Shown here: in pieces, positions 8,297 to 17,889 of the stretch | How positions within the stretch are numbered: the first letter of the stretch is position 1 | How the letters are laid out: every line of letters begins with the position of its first letter | DNA from: JBKPNX01 sp046732855 | GTDB lineage: Bacteria; Pseudomonadota; Alphaproteobacteria; Geminicoccales; Geminicoccaceae | Assembly (NCBI GenBank): GCA_046732855.1 | Contig: JBKPNX010000089.1 | Location: 1-34,982, forward strand | Length of the DNA stretch: 34,982 nt | Reading direction: 5' to 3' | Notes under the pieces: model-generated | The model's database searches: none | The model's input: only the letters and a program-made list of their open reading frames with translations | What the model was told of the DNA's origin: nothing | Program-made: the position numbers and the translations under genes

Positions 8297-9478
8297 GTGA
8301 TCAAGATCGCCCGCCTGGGGCTCACCTGGCTGCTGCTGGCAGTGGCGCCGGTCGCGGGGTCGGCCGAGCCGCACGTTCCGAACGATGACGCCGCGATCCT
8401 CGAGCGAATCCCCGCCGCGCGCGACCCCCGGGTGCGTACGCTCGCCGTGGCACGGGCGAAGCTTGCCGAAGAGCCTACGAACCTCAACCGCGGGCTTTCA
8501 GTGGCATCCGCCTACATTGCGCTCGGGCGGAGCGAAGGCGACCCGCGCTACGACGGGTATGCGCAGGCGGCGCTGGCGCCGTGGTGGGGTTTGGCCGAGC
8601 CGCCGATCCCGGTTCTTGTCCTGCGCGCGACCCTCGAGCAGCGGCGCCACAACTTCGCTGCCGCGCTCGCCGATCTGGAGCGTGTCCTCGCGCGCCAGCC
8701 GCGGCACCCGCAGGCGCTGCTGACCAAAGCCACGGTCCTCGAGGTCCAAGGCAGCCCGGCCGAGGCGCTGGACAGCTGCGCCGAGCTGGCCGGCGGGGTC
8801 GAGATCCTGGTCGAAGCCGCCTGCATCGCGAGCGCCCATGGCCTGGCAGGCCGCGCGCAGGGCGGCTATGACCTGCTCCAGGACGAGCTGAGCCGGTCGC
8901 CCCGCGTCGACCCTGGCCTCGCGGTCTGGGTGGAGACCATCCTCGGCGAGCTTGCGGAGCAGCTGGGCGATGCCGCTGCGGCCGAGCAGCACTTTCGCGC
9001 TGGGTTGTCGATCGAACGGCGCGATCCTTATCTGCTGGGCGCCTACGCCGACTTTCTTCTCGATCGGGATCGGCCGGGCGAGGTCATCGAGCTGCTAAAT
9101 GACGAAAGCCGGATCGATCCCTTGCTGCTCCGGCTGGCCCTGGCCGAGCGCCGGCTCGGCGCCGCGGCGTTCGGCGATCACCTCGCGCTGCTGCAGGACC
9201 GCTTCGATGCGGCGCGCCGCCGTGGCGACAGCGTCCATCTTCGCGAGGAAGCGCGGTTCACGCTGCATCTGCTCGACCGGCCGGGCGAGGCGCTCGAGCT
9301 CGCGCGCCGGAACTGGACGACGCAACGCGAGCCCGCGGATGCGCGCATTCTGCTCGAATCGGCGGCAGCCGCGAAGGAGCCCGCGGCAGCTCAGCCGGTG
9401 CTTGATTGGCTGGGTCGCACCGGCCTGGAGCACGTCGGGATCCAGGCGCTGGTCGATCGGCTGGCGAAAACGTCATGA
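8297..9478 (+). CDS. Exported tetratricopeptide-repeat protein
   Basis: A 393-aa protein of helix-turn-helix repeats typical of TPR folds (for example NLNRGLSVASAYIALGR, FAAALADLERVLARQPRHPQALLTKATVL, AAAEQHFRAGLSIERRDPYLLGAYADFLL). It should act as a periplasmic scaffold or protein-binding module. The frame is open from 8252, but GTG at 8297 is preferred: GGGGAGG lies upstream at about 9 bases, and the protein then begins with a clean signal peptide (VIKIARLGLTWLLLAVAPVAGSA). It lies about 100 bases after the DUF4331 stop and overlaps the next gene by ATGA, so it is translated with the HupE-like protein. No catalytic motif. The binding partner is unknown; the DUF4331 protein and the HupE-like ectodomain are the obvious candidates by position. 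Confidence 0.8.
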   Translation: MIKIARLGLTWLLLAVAPVAGSAEPHVPNDDAAILERIPAARDPRVRTLAVARAKLAEEPTNLNRGLSVASAYIALGRSEGDPRYDGYAQAALAPWWGLAEPPIPVLVLRATLEQRRHNFAAALADLERVLARQPRHPQALLTKATVLEVQGSPAEALDSCAELAGGVEILVEAACIASAHGLAGRAQGGYDLLQDELSRSPRVDPGLAVWVETILGELAEQLGDAAAAEQHFRAGLSIERRDPYLLGAYADFLLDRDRPGEVIELLNDESRIDPLLLRLALAERRLGAAAFGDHLALLQDRFDAARRRGDSVHLREEARFTLHLLDRPGEALELARRNWTTQREPADARILLESAAAAKEPAAAQPVLDWLGRTGLEHVGIQALVDRLAKTS

Positions 9479-10611
9479 GGATCCGGCTGCTGATGATTGG
9501 CTTGACCGCGCTGGCGATGCTGCTGGCGTCGGCGGCCAGCGCGCACAAGCCCAGCGACAGCTATCTCAGCCTGGTCATCAGCGAGCGGCAGGTCATCGGG
9601 CGCTGGGACATCGCGCTGCGCGACCTGGAGCACGCGATCGGGCTGGACCGGGACGGAGATGGCGTGCTCACCTGGGGCGAGGTCAAGGCGAGACACGGCG
9701 ACATCGCCGCTTATGCGCTCGCCCGCCTCGAGCTTTCCAGCGCCGGCTCGACGTGTGCGACTTCGCCGATCGAGCACCTGATCGACCAGCACAGCGATGG
9801 CGCTTACGCGGTGCTGCGGTTCATCGGCGACTGTCCCGCTGCGATCGAGGCGCTGGAGATCAGGTACAGCTTTCTGTTCGACCTCGACCCGCTGCACCGC
9901 GGCCTCGGCCAGGTCCAATCGGGCGAGATCACCCAGACGAGCGTGTTCAGTCCCGAGGCGCGGACCTGGCGCGTGCGTACCGCCAGCTCAAATCTCGGCG
10001 AGCAGCTCGCGACTTATCTGCGCGAGGGTGTCTGGCACATCTGGCTCGGCCTCGACCACGTTCTGTTCCTGCTGTGCCTCCTGCTGCCGGCCGCCCGGCG
10101 GCGAGGACAGCGCCCGCAAGAACCGGGCGAGCGTCGTGTGCCGCCATGGATCGAGGTCGTGCAGGTGGTCACGTCCTTCACCGTGGCCCACTCGATCACG
10201 CTGAGCCTGGCGGCGCTTGGCCTTTTGAGTTTTCCCACGCGTTTGGTCGAATCGGCGATCGCCGCCTCGGTCGTGTTCGCCGCGCTCAACAACCTCCGTC
10301 CGATGGTCGCCCGGCGCCTTTGGCTGATCGCGTTCGGCTTCGGCCTGGTCCACGGGCTCGGTTTCGCCAGCGTGCTCGCCGATCTGGCCTTGCCGCGAGA
10401 TACCCTGCTGCTGGCGCTGCTGGGCTTCAATCTCGGGGTGGAGGTCGGCCAACTGGTGCTGGTCGGGCTGTTCTTTGCCATGATCTGGGCGTTGCGTCGT
10501 CTCAACGTGCTCTGGCCGCGGTGGGCCACGCCGCTGCCGGCGTGCGGCATTGCGATCGTCGCCGCGATCTGGTTCATCGAACGGGCGTTCGGGGTCGCGC
10601 TGTCCGGCTAG
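9475..10611 (+). CDS. HupE/UreJ-like membrane protein with periplasmic EF-hand domain
   Basis: A 378-aa protein: signal peptide (residues 1-23, ending ASA), a periplasmic domain of ~150 residues, then a multi-pass HupE/UreJ-type permease domain. The mature chain begins HKPSDSYL, typical of the HupE_UreJ_2 group. Residues 58-69 read DRDGDGVLTWGE, a textbook EF-hand loop with Asp at 1, 3 and 5 and Glu at 12. The membrane part keeps the family histidine motifs: HIWLGLDHVLFLL, SFTVAHSITLSL and GLVHGLGFASVL. HupE and UreJ proteins are proposed nickel/cobalt secondary transporters; members with this ectodomain lack a proven substrate. Its ATG overlaps the TPR stop (ATGA), and a large hairpin follows the stop. 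Start at 9475 chosen for the overlap and signal peptide. Family call strong, transport function inferred. Confidence 0.87.
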   Translation: MRIRLLMIGLTALAMLLASAASAHKPSDSYLSLVISERQVIGRWDIALRDLEHAIGLDRDGDGVLTWGEVKARHGDIAAYALARLELSSAGSTCATSPIEHLIDQHSDGAYAVLRFIGDCPAAIEALEIRYSFLFDLDPLHRGLGQVQSGEITQTSVFSPEARTWRVRTASSNLGEQLATYLREGVWHIWLGLDHVLFLLCLLLPAARRRGQRPQEPGERRVPPWIEVVQVVTSFTVAHSITLSLAALGLLSFPTRLVESAIAASVVFAALNNLRPMVARRLWLIAFGFGLVHGLGFASVLADLALPRDTLLLALLGFNLGVEVGQLVLVGLFFAMIWALRRLNVLWPRWATPLPACGIAIVAAIWFIERAFGVALSG

Positions 10612-10612
10612 G

Positions 10613-10653
10613 GGCGGTCGCTCGCCGGCCGCACCTGGCCGGCCGCCACCGCC
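10613..10653. terminator. Two-part hairpin after the HupE-like gene
   Basis: The inner stem GCCGGCC/GGCCGGC (10624-10630, 10637-10643, loop GCACCT) sits inside an outer stem GGCGGT/ACCGCC (10613-10618, 10648-10653), directly after the stop. No T-run follows, so termination strength is uncertain. It marks the border between the DUF4331 operon and the secretion cluster. Confidence 0.4.
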
Positions 10654-10733
10654 TCTGATCCGGCTCCAGTGGGGTTCCTGCTGCGGGTCGTGCAGCGGCG
10701 GTCGGGCGGCGGGACCGGCCGTTCCGGAGCGAT

Positions 10734-10739
10734 TATACT
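10734..10739 (+). promoter_or_regulatory. Candidate -10 box TATACT upstream of gspO
   Basis: TATACT lies seven bases before the gspO ATG, followed by G as at gspG and gspN. If it is a true -10, transcription would start at or next to the ATG and the mRNA would be leaderless; indeed no ribosome site precedes the gene. No good -35 is seen. Confidence 0.3.
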
Positions 10740-10745
10740 GACGCC

Positions 10746-11492
10746 ATGCAGCTCGGGCCTGCGCTCGCCATCATTGTGGCTCCGTTCGTCGGCAGCTTTC
10801 TCGGCGTCGTGATCGAGCGGCTGCCGGCCGGTCGATCGATCGTGTTCGGCCGCTCTACCTGCGATCACTGTGGCGAGACGTTGACGGCGCGCGATCTGAT
10901 ACCACTGGTCAGCTATCTGGCGCGCGCCGGCCGGTGCAGCTGCGGCCAAGCCGCGCTCGGCTGGTTCCATCCGGGCATCGAGCTGGCTGCATTGGCGGTG
11001 GTGCTCTCGGCCGCGACCGCGCTGTCCGGCTGGCTGCTCTGGGCCAGCCTCGGCCTCGGCTGGACCCTGCTCACCCTGGCCGCGATCGACTGGCGAGCAT
11101 TCGTCCTGCCCGACACCATGACTCTGCCGCTCATCCCGAGCGGCCTCGCGGTCGCGTGGGCGATCGATCCCGGCCTGCTCGGCGGCCACGCGCTAGGCGC
11201 GCTCGCCGGGTTCGCGTCCCTGGCCCTGATCGCGGGCGTCTATCGCCGGCTGCGCCGCCGGGAAGGGCTCGGGCTAGGGGACGCGAAGCTGCTGGCGGCG
11301 GCGGGCGCGTGGCTCGGCTGGCAGGGGCTGCCGAGCGTCGTGCTGATCGCCGCGGTATCCGCGCTCGTCCTGGCCTTGGCCACCGCGCTCGGCGGCGGTA
11401 AGCTCGCCTGGACCAGCCGGATTGCCTTCGGGCCGCATCTTGCGCTCGCGTTCTGGCTGGTTTGGCTGTGCGGGCCATTGGTCATCGGCTGA
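10746..11492 (+). CDS. gspO: Prepilin peptidase GspO (A24 aspartic peptidase)
   Basis: A 248-aa polytopic inner-membrane enzyme that cleaves and N-methylates pseudopilins such as GspG-K. The N-terminal cytoplasmic part has the zinc cysteines of the methyltransferase domain: CDHC (39-42) and, slightly shortened from the usual CxxC, CSC (64-66). The two catalytic aspartates of the A24 peptidase are present: Asp115 in LAAIDWRAFVLPD and Asp179 in GLGLGDAKLLAAAGAWLG. At least six hydrophobic segments follow. It opens the secretion cluster, with gspE 15 bases downstream, so the enzyme and its substrates are made together. No ribosome site is seen before the ATG and a TATACT box is only seven bases away, so the transcript may be leaderless. 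Call secure. Confidence 0.92.
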   Translation: MQLGPALAIIVAPFVGSFLGVVIERLPAGRSIVFGRSTCDHCGETLTARDLIPLVSYLARAGRCSCGQAALGWFHPGIELAALAVVLSAATALSGWLLWASLGLGWTLLTLAAIDWRAFVLPDTMTLPLIPSGLAVAWAIDPGLLGGHALGALAGFASLALIAGVYRRLRRREGLGLGDAKLLAAAGAWLGWQGLPSVVLIAAVSALVLALATALGGGKLAWTSRIAFGPHLALAFWLVWLCGPLVIG

Positions 11493-11507
11493 TGCAGTGA
11501 CAGGTCC

Positions 11508-13228
<1,721 letters not shown>

Positions 13229-13229
<1 letters not shown>

Positions 13230-14461
13230 TGGCGCGCTTTCATTTCCGCGCGGTGACCGGAACCGGCGAGGTCGTCGAGGGGGAACTCGAGGCGCACAGC
13301 CAAGCCGCAGTGGTCGAGCAACTGCGCGGCCAGGGCCACTTGCCGCTCGCCGCGGAGCCGGTCGGCGCCGGCGGCGGCCTCTCGACCCTGCGCAAGTGGC
13401 TCAGCCAGCCCGTGCTGGGCAGCGGGCGCGTGCGCCGGCGCGAGCTCGCGATCATGACCCGCGAGCTGTCCACGCTGCTCGATGCCGGCTTGACCGTCGA
13501 CCATTCTCTGCGCCTGCTCGGCGAGCTGACCGAGCATGAGGCGATGCGCCGCCTGGTCACCGATCTGCTGCAGCGGGTCCAGGGCGGCAGCACGCTCGCC
13601 GACGCCCTCGAACAGCACGAGCGCGTGTTCTCGCGTGCGTATGTCAGCCTCGTCCGCGCCGGTGAAGCAGGCGGCAGCCTGAACGACGTGCTGGGCCGGC
13701 TCGCCCAGTATCTCGACCAGGCCGAGCAGATGGCCGAGCAGGTGCGCTCGGCGCTGGTCTACCCGATCGTCCTGCTGGTCATGTCCGGCCTGTCGATCGG
13801 GGTGCTGCTGACCGTCGTCGTCCCCCAGTTCACCCCGCTGTTCGAAAGCGCCGGCGCCCAGCTGCCATTGCTGACCCGCGTGGTGATCGCCGGCGGTGAT
13901 GCCGCCCAGCGCTACTGGTGGCTGCTGCTGCTCGCGCTGCTCGCCACGATCTGGCTGGTGCGCCGGCAGTTCCGGATGCCGGAGAGCCGCGCCCGGATCG
14001 ATCGCTGGCTGCTGCACGTGCCGCTGCTCGGCGGGCTGCTGGTCAAGATCGACACGGCGCGTCTGGCCCGGACGCTCGGCACCCTGCTGGCCAATGGCGT
14101 GCCGCTGCTCAATGCGCTTTCGATCGCCCGGGAAACGCTCGCGAACGCGGTCCTGCGCGATGCGTTGAGCGAGACCGCGACCGCAACCAAGGAGGGTCGC
14201 GGACTGGCCGAGCCGCTGGCCAGATCAGCCCGGTTCCCGCAGCTCGCGATCCACCTGCTCGCGGTCGGCGAGAAGTCCGGCCATCTCGAGGCGATGCTCC
14301 TGAAGATCGCCGAGATCTTCGATCGCGAGGTGCGCAGCACGCTCGAGCGGCTGATGACGCTTTTGGTGCCCGCGCTGACGATCGGGCTCGGCATCGTCAT
14401 TGCGTCGATCATCGGCGCCGTGCTGGCCGCGATTCTGTCGGCCTACCAGCTGCCGCTGTGA
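13229..14461 (+). CDS. gspF: Type II secretion inner-membrane platform protein GspF
   Basis: A 410-aa protein of the GspF/PilC family, the polytopic platform on which the ATPase acts. Two repeated cytoplasmic domains are seen (MTRELSTLLDAGLTVDHSLRLL in the first, LARTLGTLLANGVPLLNALSIA in the second). The transmembrane segments are VYPIVLLVMSGLSIGVLLTVVVPQF, a second after AQRYWWLLLLALLATIWLV, and a C-terminal pair ending the chain. The ATG at 13229 overlaps the last base of the gspE stop; an in-frame TTG lies one codon earlier and is ignored. It is coupled to gspE. A 137-base gap with its own candidate promoter separates it from gspG. Call secure. Confidence 0.94.
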
Positions 14462-14533
14462 CGGTCCGTGGCTGGCAATCGGTGTCGCTCTGTCGACCAG
14501 CACAGATGGCTCGCTCGGTAGCGGCCTCGCACC

Positions 14534-14539
14534 TATACT
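14534..14539 (+). promoter_or_regulatory. Candidate -10 box TATACT upstream of gspG
   Basis: TATACTG in the 137-base gap between gspF and gspG; a start about 7 bases later would give a 5' leader of about 53 bases. No consensus -35. It could let the abundant major pseudopilin be made independently of gspEF. Confidence 0.35.
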
Positions 14540-14598
14540 GATACCTCTGCGGGTTCGCCGCCGCGGACAGGTCAAAACGGTCACGTTCAGGGAGTGCC

Positions 14599-15042
14599 AT
14601 GCGTTCATTGGGAGGAATGGCTCATCGTCGCAGTGGCGGCGCAGCCGGGTTCACCCTGATCGAGCTCCTGGTGGTGCTGGTCATCCTCGGCCTGCTCGCT
14701 GCGTTCGCCGCGCCGCAGGTGCTGAAATACCTCGGTCGCGCCAAGACCGATGCGGCCAGGGCTCAGGTGCAGAACATCGCCTCGATTCTCGACCTCTATC
14801 GCCTGGAGATCGGCAGCTATCCGGACCAGAAGGACGGGCTCGAGGCGCTGCTCGAGCCGCCCGGAGACGTGCCGCGCTGGAACGGCCCCTACGTCAAGCG
14901 CCGCGATGCCCTGATCGACCCCTGGGGCCAGATGTACGTCTACAAGTTTCCGGGCGAGCACGGCGATTACGACCTCTATTCGCTGGGCGCGGATCAGGCC
15001 GAAGGCGGCGAAGGCGAGGATGCGGACGTCACCAGCTGGTGA
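14599..15042 (+). CDS. gspG: Major pseudopilin GspG
   Basis: A 147-aa pseudopilin, the main subunit of the periplasmic pseudopilus. The prepilin peptidase site is G/FTLIELLVVLVILG with Glu at +5, followed by the hydrophobic N-terminal helix. The C-terminal domain has the GspG features QNIASILDLYRLEIGSYPDQKDGLEALL and a loop rich in acidic residues near the end (YDLYSLGADQ), where GspG usually binds calcium. The ATG at 14599 is preferred over ATG 14617 because GGGAG sits five bases upstream, while the second ATG has GGAGG almost touching it. It starts the tight G-H-I-J run and has a candidate promoter of its own. Substrate of GspO. Confidence 0.94.
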   Translation: MRSLGGMAHRRSGGAAGFTLIELLVVLVILGLLAAFAAPQVLKYLGRAKTDAARAQVQNIASILDLYRLEIGSYPDQKDGLEALLEPPGDVPRWNGPYVKRRDALIDPWGQMYVYKFPGEHGDYDLYSLGADQAEGGEGEDADVTSW

Positions 15043-15045
15043 GCC

Positions 15046-15495
15046 ATGAACGAGCGCGGTTTCAGCCTGCTGGAGCTGCTGGTCGTGCTTGCGATTATCG
15101 GGCTGGTCCTCGCCCTGGTGCCCGGCTTCATGGGGCGCGGTCAGCCGGGGCTGGGCGTGGACGTTACCGCGCGGGAGATCGCGGATGCGCTGCGTCAGGC
15201 GCGCAGCCATGCGATGATGCAGAACCGGGACCAGCTGTTCGCCCTCAATACCGAGCAGCGTCTGTTCCGTATCGGCGGTCAGCGCGCGCCGGTGCAGATG
15301 AACCGGAACATCGAGGTCACGTTCCAGACGGCGCGCGCGGAAACGATCGGCGACACGATCGGCCAGATCAGGTTCTTTCCCGATGGCAGCGCGACCGGCG
15401 GCCGGATCGGCCTCACGCTTGACGGTCAACATGTCGAGGTCGTGGTCGACTGGCTGACCGGCCTGGTCTCAGTTCGCCATGCCACGCCATCATGA
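15046..15495 (+). CDS. gspH: Minor pseudopilin GspH
   Basis: A 149-aa minor pseudopilin. It has the cleavage motif G/FSLLELLVVLAIIG near residue 5 and a GspH-type globular domain (REIADALRQARSHAMMQNRD, RFFPDGSATGGRIGLTLDGQ). Minor pseudopilins cap or initiate the pseudopilus. It starts four bases after the gspG stop and its end overlaps gspI by 17 bases. The short leader before the cleavage site is usual. Processed by GspO. Confidence 0.9.
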   Translation: MNERGFSLLELLVVLAIIGLVLALVPGFMGRGQPGLGVDVTAREIADALRQARSHAMMQNRDQLFALNTEQRLFRIGGQRAPVQMNRNIEVTFQTARAETIGDTIGQIRFFPDGSATGGRIGLTLDGQHVEVVVDWLTGLVSVRHATPS

Positions 15496-15874
15496 GCGCG
15501 CGAGCGACGACGGCTTCACGCTGCTGGAGATTCTGGTCGCGCTCGTGATCTTTGCCCTGGCGTTCGGCGTGGTGGCGCAGATCATCCAGACCGGGCTCCG
15601 CCAGTCGGGTGTGGCTCGATCGCTCACTACCGCGACCTTGCTCGCCCAGTCGGAGCTCGCGCGGGTCGGGGTCGAGCTGCCGCTGCGGCCCGGGCAGACC
15701 GACGGTGAGACGGAGACCGGGATGCGCTGGCATACCGAGGTCGAGCTGATCGAGCAGCCCAATGAGCAGCAGAGCCTTGCGACCTACCAGGTGCAGGTGA
15801 CCGTGGCCTGGGGTCCCAACCCGGCCGAGCAGTTGACGCTCACGACGCTGCGCACCGGCCTGCCATCGGAATGA
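15479..15874 (+). CDS. gspI: Minor pseudopilin GspI
   Basis: A 131-aa pseudopilin with the motif G/FTLLEILVALVIFALAFG and Glu at +5. In the known systems GspI nucleates the GspI-J-K tip complex of the pseudopilus. The C-terminal domain is short, as usual (MRWHTEVELIEQ, YQVQVTVAW). The first ATG in frame is inside gspH, giving a 17-base overlap; no better start exists before the hydrophobic helix. Its stop overlaps the gspJ start by ATGA. The tight overlaps indicate coupled translation of H, I and J. Confidence 0.9.
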   Translation: MPRHHERASDDGFTLLEILVALVIFALAFGVVAQIIQTGLRQSGVARSLTTATLLAQSELARVGVELPLRPGQTDGETETGMRWHTEVELIEQPNEQQSLATYQVQVTVAWGPNPAEQLTLTTLRTGLPSE

Positions 15875-16539
15875 CCAGTCGTCGCGGGCTGCAGGCAGAG
15901 CATGGCTTCACGCTGCTCGAGCTTTTGGCCGCGATCACGCTGCTCGGCCTGTTGATGGCGGCCCTGTTCGGCGGGCTTCGGCTCGGCGCGCGGGTCTGGG
16001 AAACGGCTGACGCGCGGCTCGATGCCAGCACCAGGATTCAGATCGTGCAGGACTTCGTCCGGCAGCGTCTCGCCGAGGTGCTACCTCTCGAGGCACTGGC
16101 GCCGGAGGCGGCCCAACGAGGCAACTTCTCGCCACTGTTCCTCGGCACGACACAGGCGGTGCGCTTTGCCGGCGTGCTGCCGGAGAATCTCGGCGCTGGT
16201 TTGTATCTCATGGACTTGGTGCTGGCGGATTCCGGGCAGGCCAACGGCGGCGGGGATTTGGTCCTGCGGTGGCGGCCGTACGACCTGTACGATCAGACGG
16301 TGGCCGAGGTCGAGCCGGAGGAACGCGTGCTGGTCGAGAACATCGAAGGTCTGGAGCTTTCCTATTTCGGGACCAACAACCCGGAGCAGCCGCCCGAGTG
16401 GCGGCAGGGCTGGGAGAACCAGCCGGAACTGCCTCGGCTGATCCGGATACGCGTGCGCTTCGCTGAAAACGATGAACGCCAATGGCCGGAGCTGATCGTC
16501 CGCCCCATGCTCGACCGCGCGCCGTCGTTCGGCTTCTAG
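15871..16539 (+). CDS. gspJ: Minor pseudopilin GspJ
   Basis: A 222-aa pseudopilin with the cleavage motif G/FTLLELLAAITLLGLLMAALFGGLR after a short polar leader. The C-terminal globular domain is about 190 residues, the larger size expected for GspJ. The conserved block VENIEGLELSYFG near residue 160 is typical of the family. GspJ forms the tip complex with GspI and GspK. Start codon overlaps the gspI stop (ATGA). A 267-base gap to gspL follows. Confidence 0.9.
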   Translation: MTSRRGLQAEHGFTLLELLAAITLLGLLMAALFGGLRLGARVWETADARLDASTRIQIVQDFVRQRLAEVLPLEALAPEAAQRGNFSPLFLGTTQAVRFAGVLPENLGAGLYLMDLVLADSGQANGGGDLVLRWRPYDLYDQTVAEVEPEERVLVENIEGLELSYFGTNNPEQPPEWRQGWENQPELPRLIRIRVRFAENDERQWPELIVRPMLDRAPSFGF

Positions 16540-16806
16540 TCAGCGGCCGAAGCCGCCGGATCAGCTGGACGGGCCTGCTCGAGCCGCGTCCGGCGGCGAC
16601 GGGAGGGGGATGGTCGCGAGTGCGCGGTGTGGCGCGGCGCCGGCTGGGCGCAAAGATCGGAGACCGGGCGGGGAGCCACCCTCCAAGTCACACGGCCGCT
16701 GACGCTGCGCTGCAAAGTTGCTAGGTTTCGCGCAGGTGCGCGACCGATGCATCGTGCGTGCCCGTGTCCAGGCGGCGCGGGCGACGCGCAGACCGGGTTT
16801 GAGATC

Positions 16807-17889
16807 ATGGCGAACATGCTGGCTCTGCTCCGGAGCAGCATCGCGGGGTTTTTCGGCTGGTGGCTCGGGGAGCTGGGCGGCCTGATGCCGCGCCGGCTGC
16901 GCCAGTCGGGCCGCCGCGAGCGCCGCGGCCCGGTGCTGATCTTCGGACGTCATGAATCCGTGGTCCTGCAACGCACGGCCGAGAACGAGCGCGTGCTGGG
17001 CAGCGTCGATACCGATGCCCCCGATCACGACCAGCGTTTGAGCCAGTTGCTGAAGCAGGCAAAGCGTCGGCGGCGACCGGTCACGGTGCGGCTGAGCGAC
17101 GAACTCGGTCTGCGCAAGATCCTGGAACTGCCGCTGGCCGCGAAGGACGACCTGGAGCAGATGCTCCGCTTCGAAATGGATCGGCTGACGCCATTTCGGG
17201 CGGATGAGGTCTACTTCGCGCACCGTGTCCTCGGGACCGACGCCCGCAACCGTCGGCTGTCGGTCGAGCTGCAACTGGCGCCCAAGCGTGAACTCGAGCG
17301 GGTGCTCGAGACCGCGCGAACCTTCGGCGTCATCCCGCCGAGGGTCGAGCTCGCGGTCGGCGCCGAGGGCGGGAGCGCGCTGAACCTGCTGCCGGGCGAG
17401 CCCGTCCATGGCAGGCGAGACAGTCGCCTGCGCCGGGCGCTGGTGCTGCTCGCGCTGCTTCTCGCGGCGACCGCGGTCGCGATCCCGCTGCAGCGCCAGC
17501 GCGCGACCGTGGCGAAGCTCCAGGCCGACGTGGCTGCAGCGCGGACCGAGGCCGAAGAGAGCCTCGCCATGCGTGATCGCCTCGAGCAGCTGACCAGGAG
17601 CGCGCAGTTCCTGGAGGCCGACAAGAGCCGGCAGCCGTTGGTCGTGCGCGTGCTCGACGAGTTGACCCGGCTGATCCCGGATCAGGCATACATCACCCAG
17701 TTCGACATCCATGATCAGACGGTCGAGGTGCAGGGATTCGCGGCCACTGCATCCGACCTGATCGCCGTGCTCGAGCAGTCTCCCCTGTTCAAGGCGCCGC
17801 AGTTCCGCTCGCCGGTGACCCAGGATCGACGCAGCGGGGCGGAGCGCTTTCACGTCTCGGTGGAGCTCGCCCCCAAGGAGGGCGGCTGA
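16807..17889 (+). CDS. gspL: Type II secretion protein GspL (PilM/PilN-like)
   Basis: A 360-aa inner-membrane assembly protein that links the GspE ATPase to the periplasmic part. The cytoplasmic part (about residues 1-200) resembles the actin-like domain of GspL/PilM (KKILELPLAAKDDLEQMLRFEMDRLTPF-like segment at 17120-17190). One transmembrane helix follows (RALVLLALLLAATAVAIPL), then a coiled coil and a PilN-like ferredoxin fold (LLDELTRLIPDQAYITQFDIHDQTVEVQG region). The open frame begins at 16627, but the first ~60 residues look non-coding, so ATG 16807 is taken; ATG 16747 is an alternative. The ribosome site is weak. Stop overlaps the gspM start by one base. It is on the short side for GspL, in keeping with XpsL-type members. 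Confidence 0.85.
   Translation: MANMLALLRSSIAGFFGWWLGELGGLMPRRLRQSGRRERRGPVLIFGRHESVVLQRTAENERVLGSVDTDAPDHDQRLSQLLKQAKRRRRPVTVRLSDELGLRKILELPLAAKDDLEQMLRFEMDRLTPFRADEVYFAHRVLGTDARNRRLSVELQLAPKRELERVLETARTFGVIPPRVELAVGAEGGSALNLLPGEPVHGRRDSRLRRALVLLALLLAATAVAIPLQRQRATVAKLQADVAAARTEAEESLAMRDRLEQLTRSAQFLEADKSRQPLVVRVLDELTRLIPDQAYITQFDIHDQTVEVQGFAATASDLIAVLEQSPLFKAPQFRSPVTQDRRSGAERFHVSVELAPKEGG

Noticed and set aside
6938..8374. A 478-codon open frame antisense to the DUF4331 gene
   Set aside because: The translation is Arg/His/Asp-rich shadow sequence of a high-GC gene; the plus strand has a clear family, signal peptide and ribosome site.
16561..17853. A 430-codon open frame antisense to gspL
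   Set aside because: Shadow of gspL; composition is biased and it has no recognisable domain or ribosome site.
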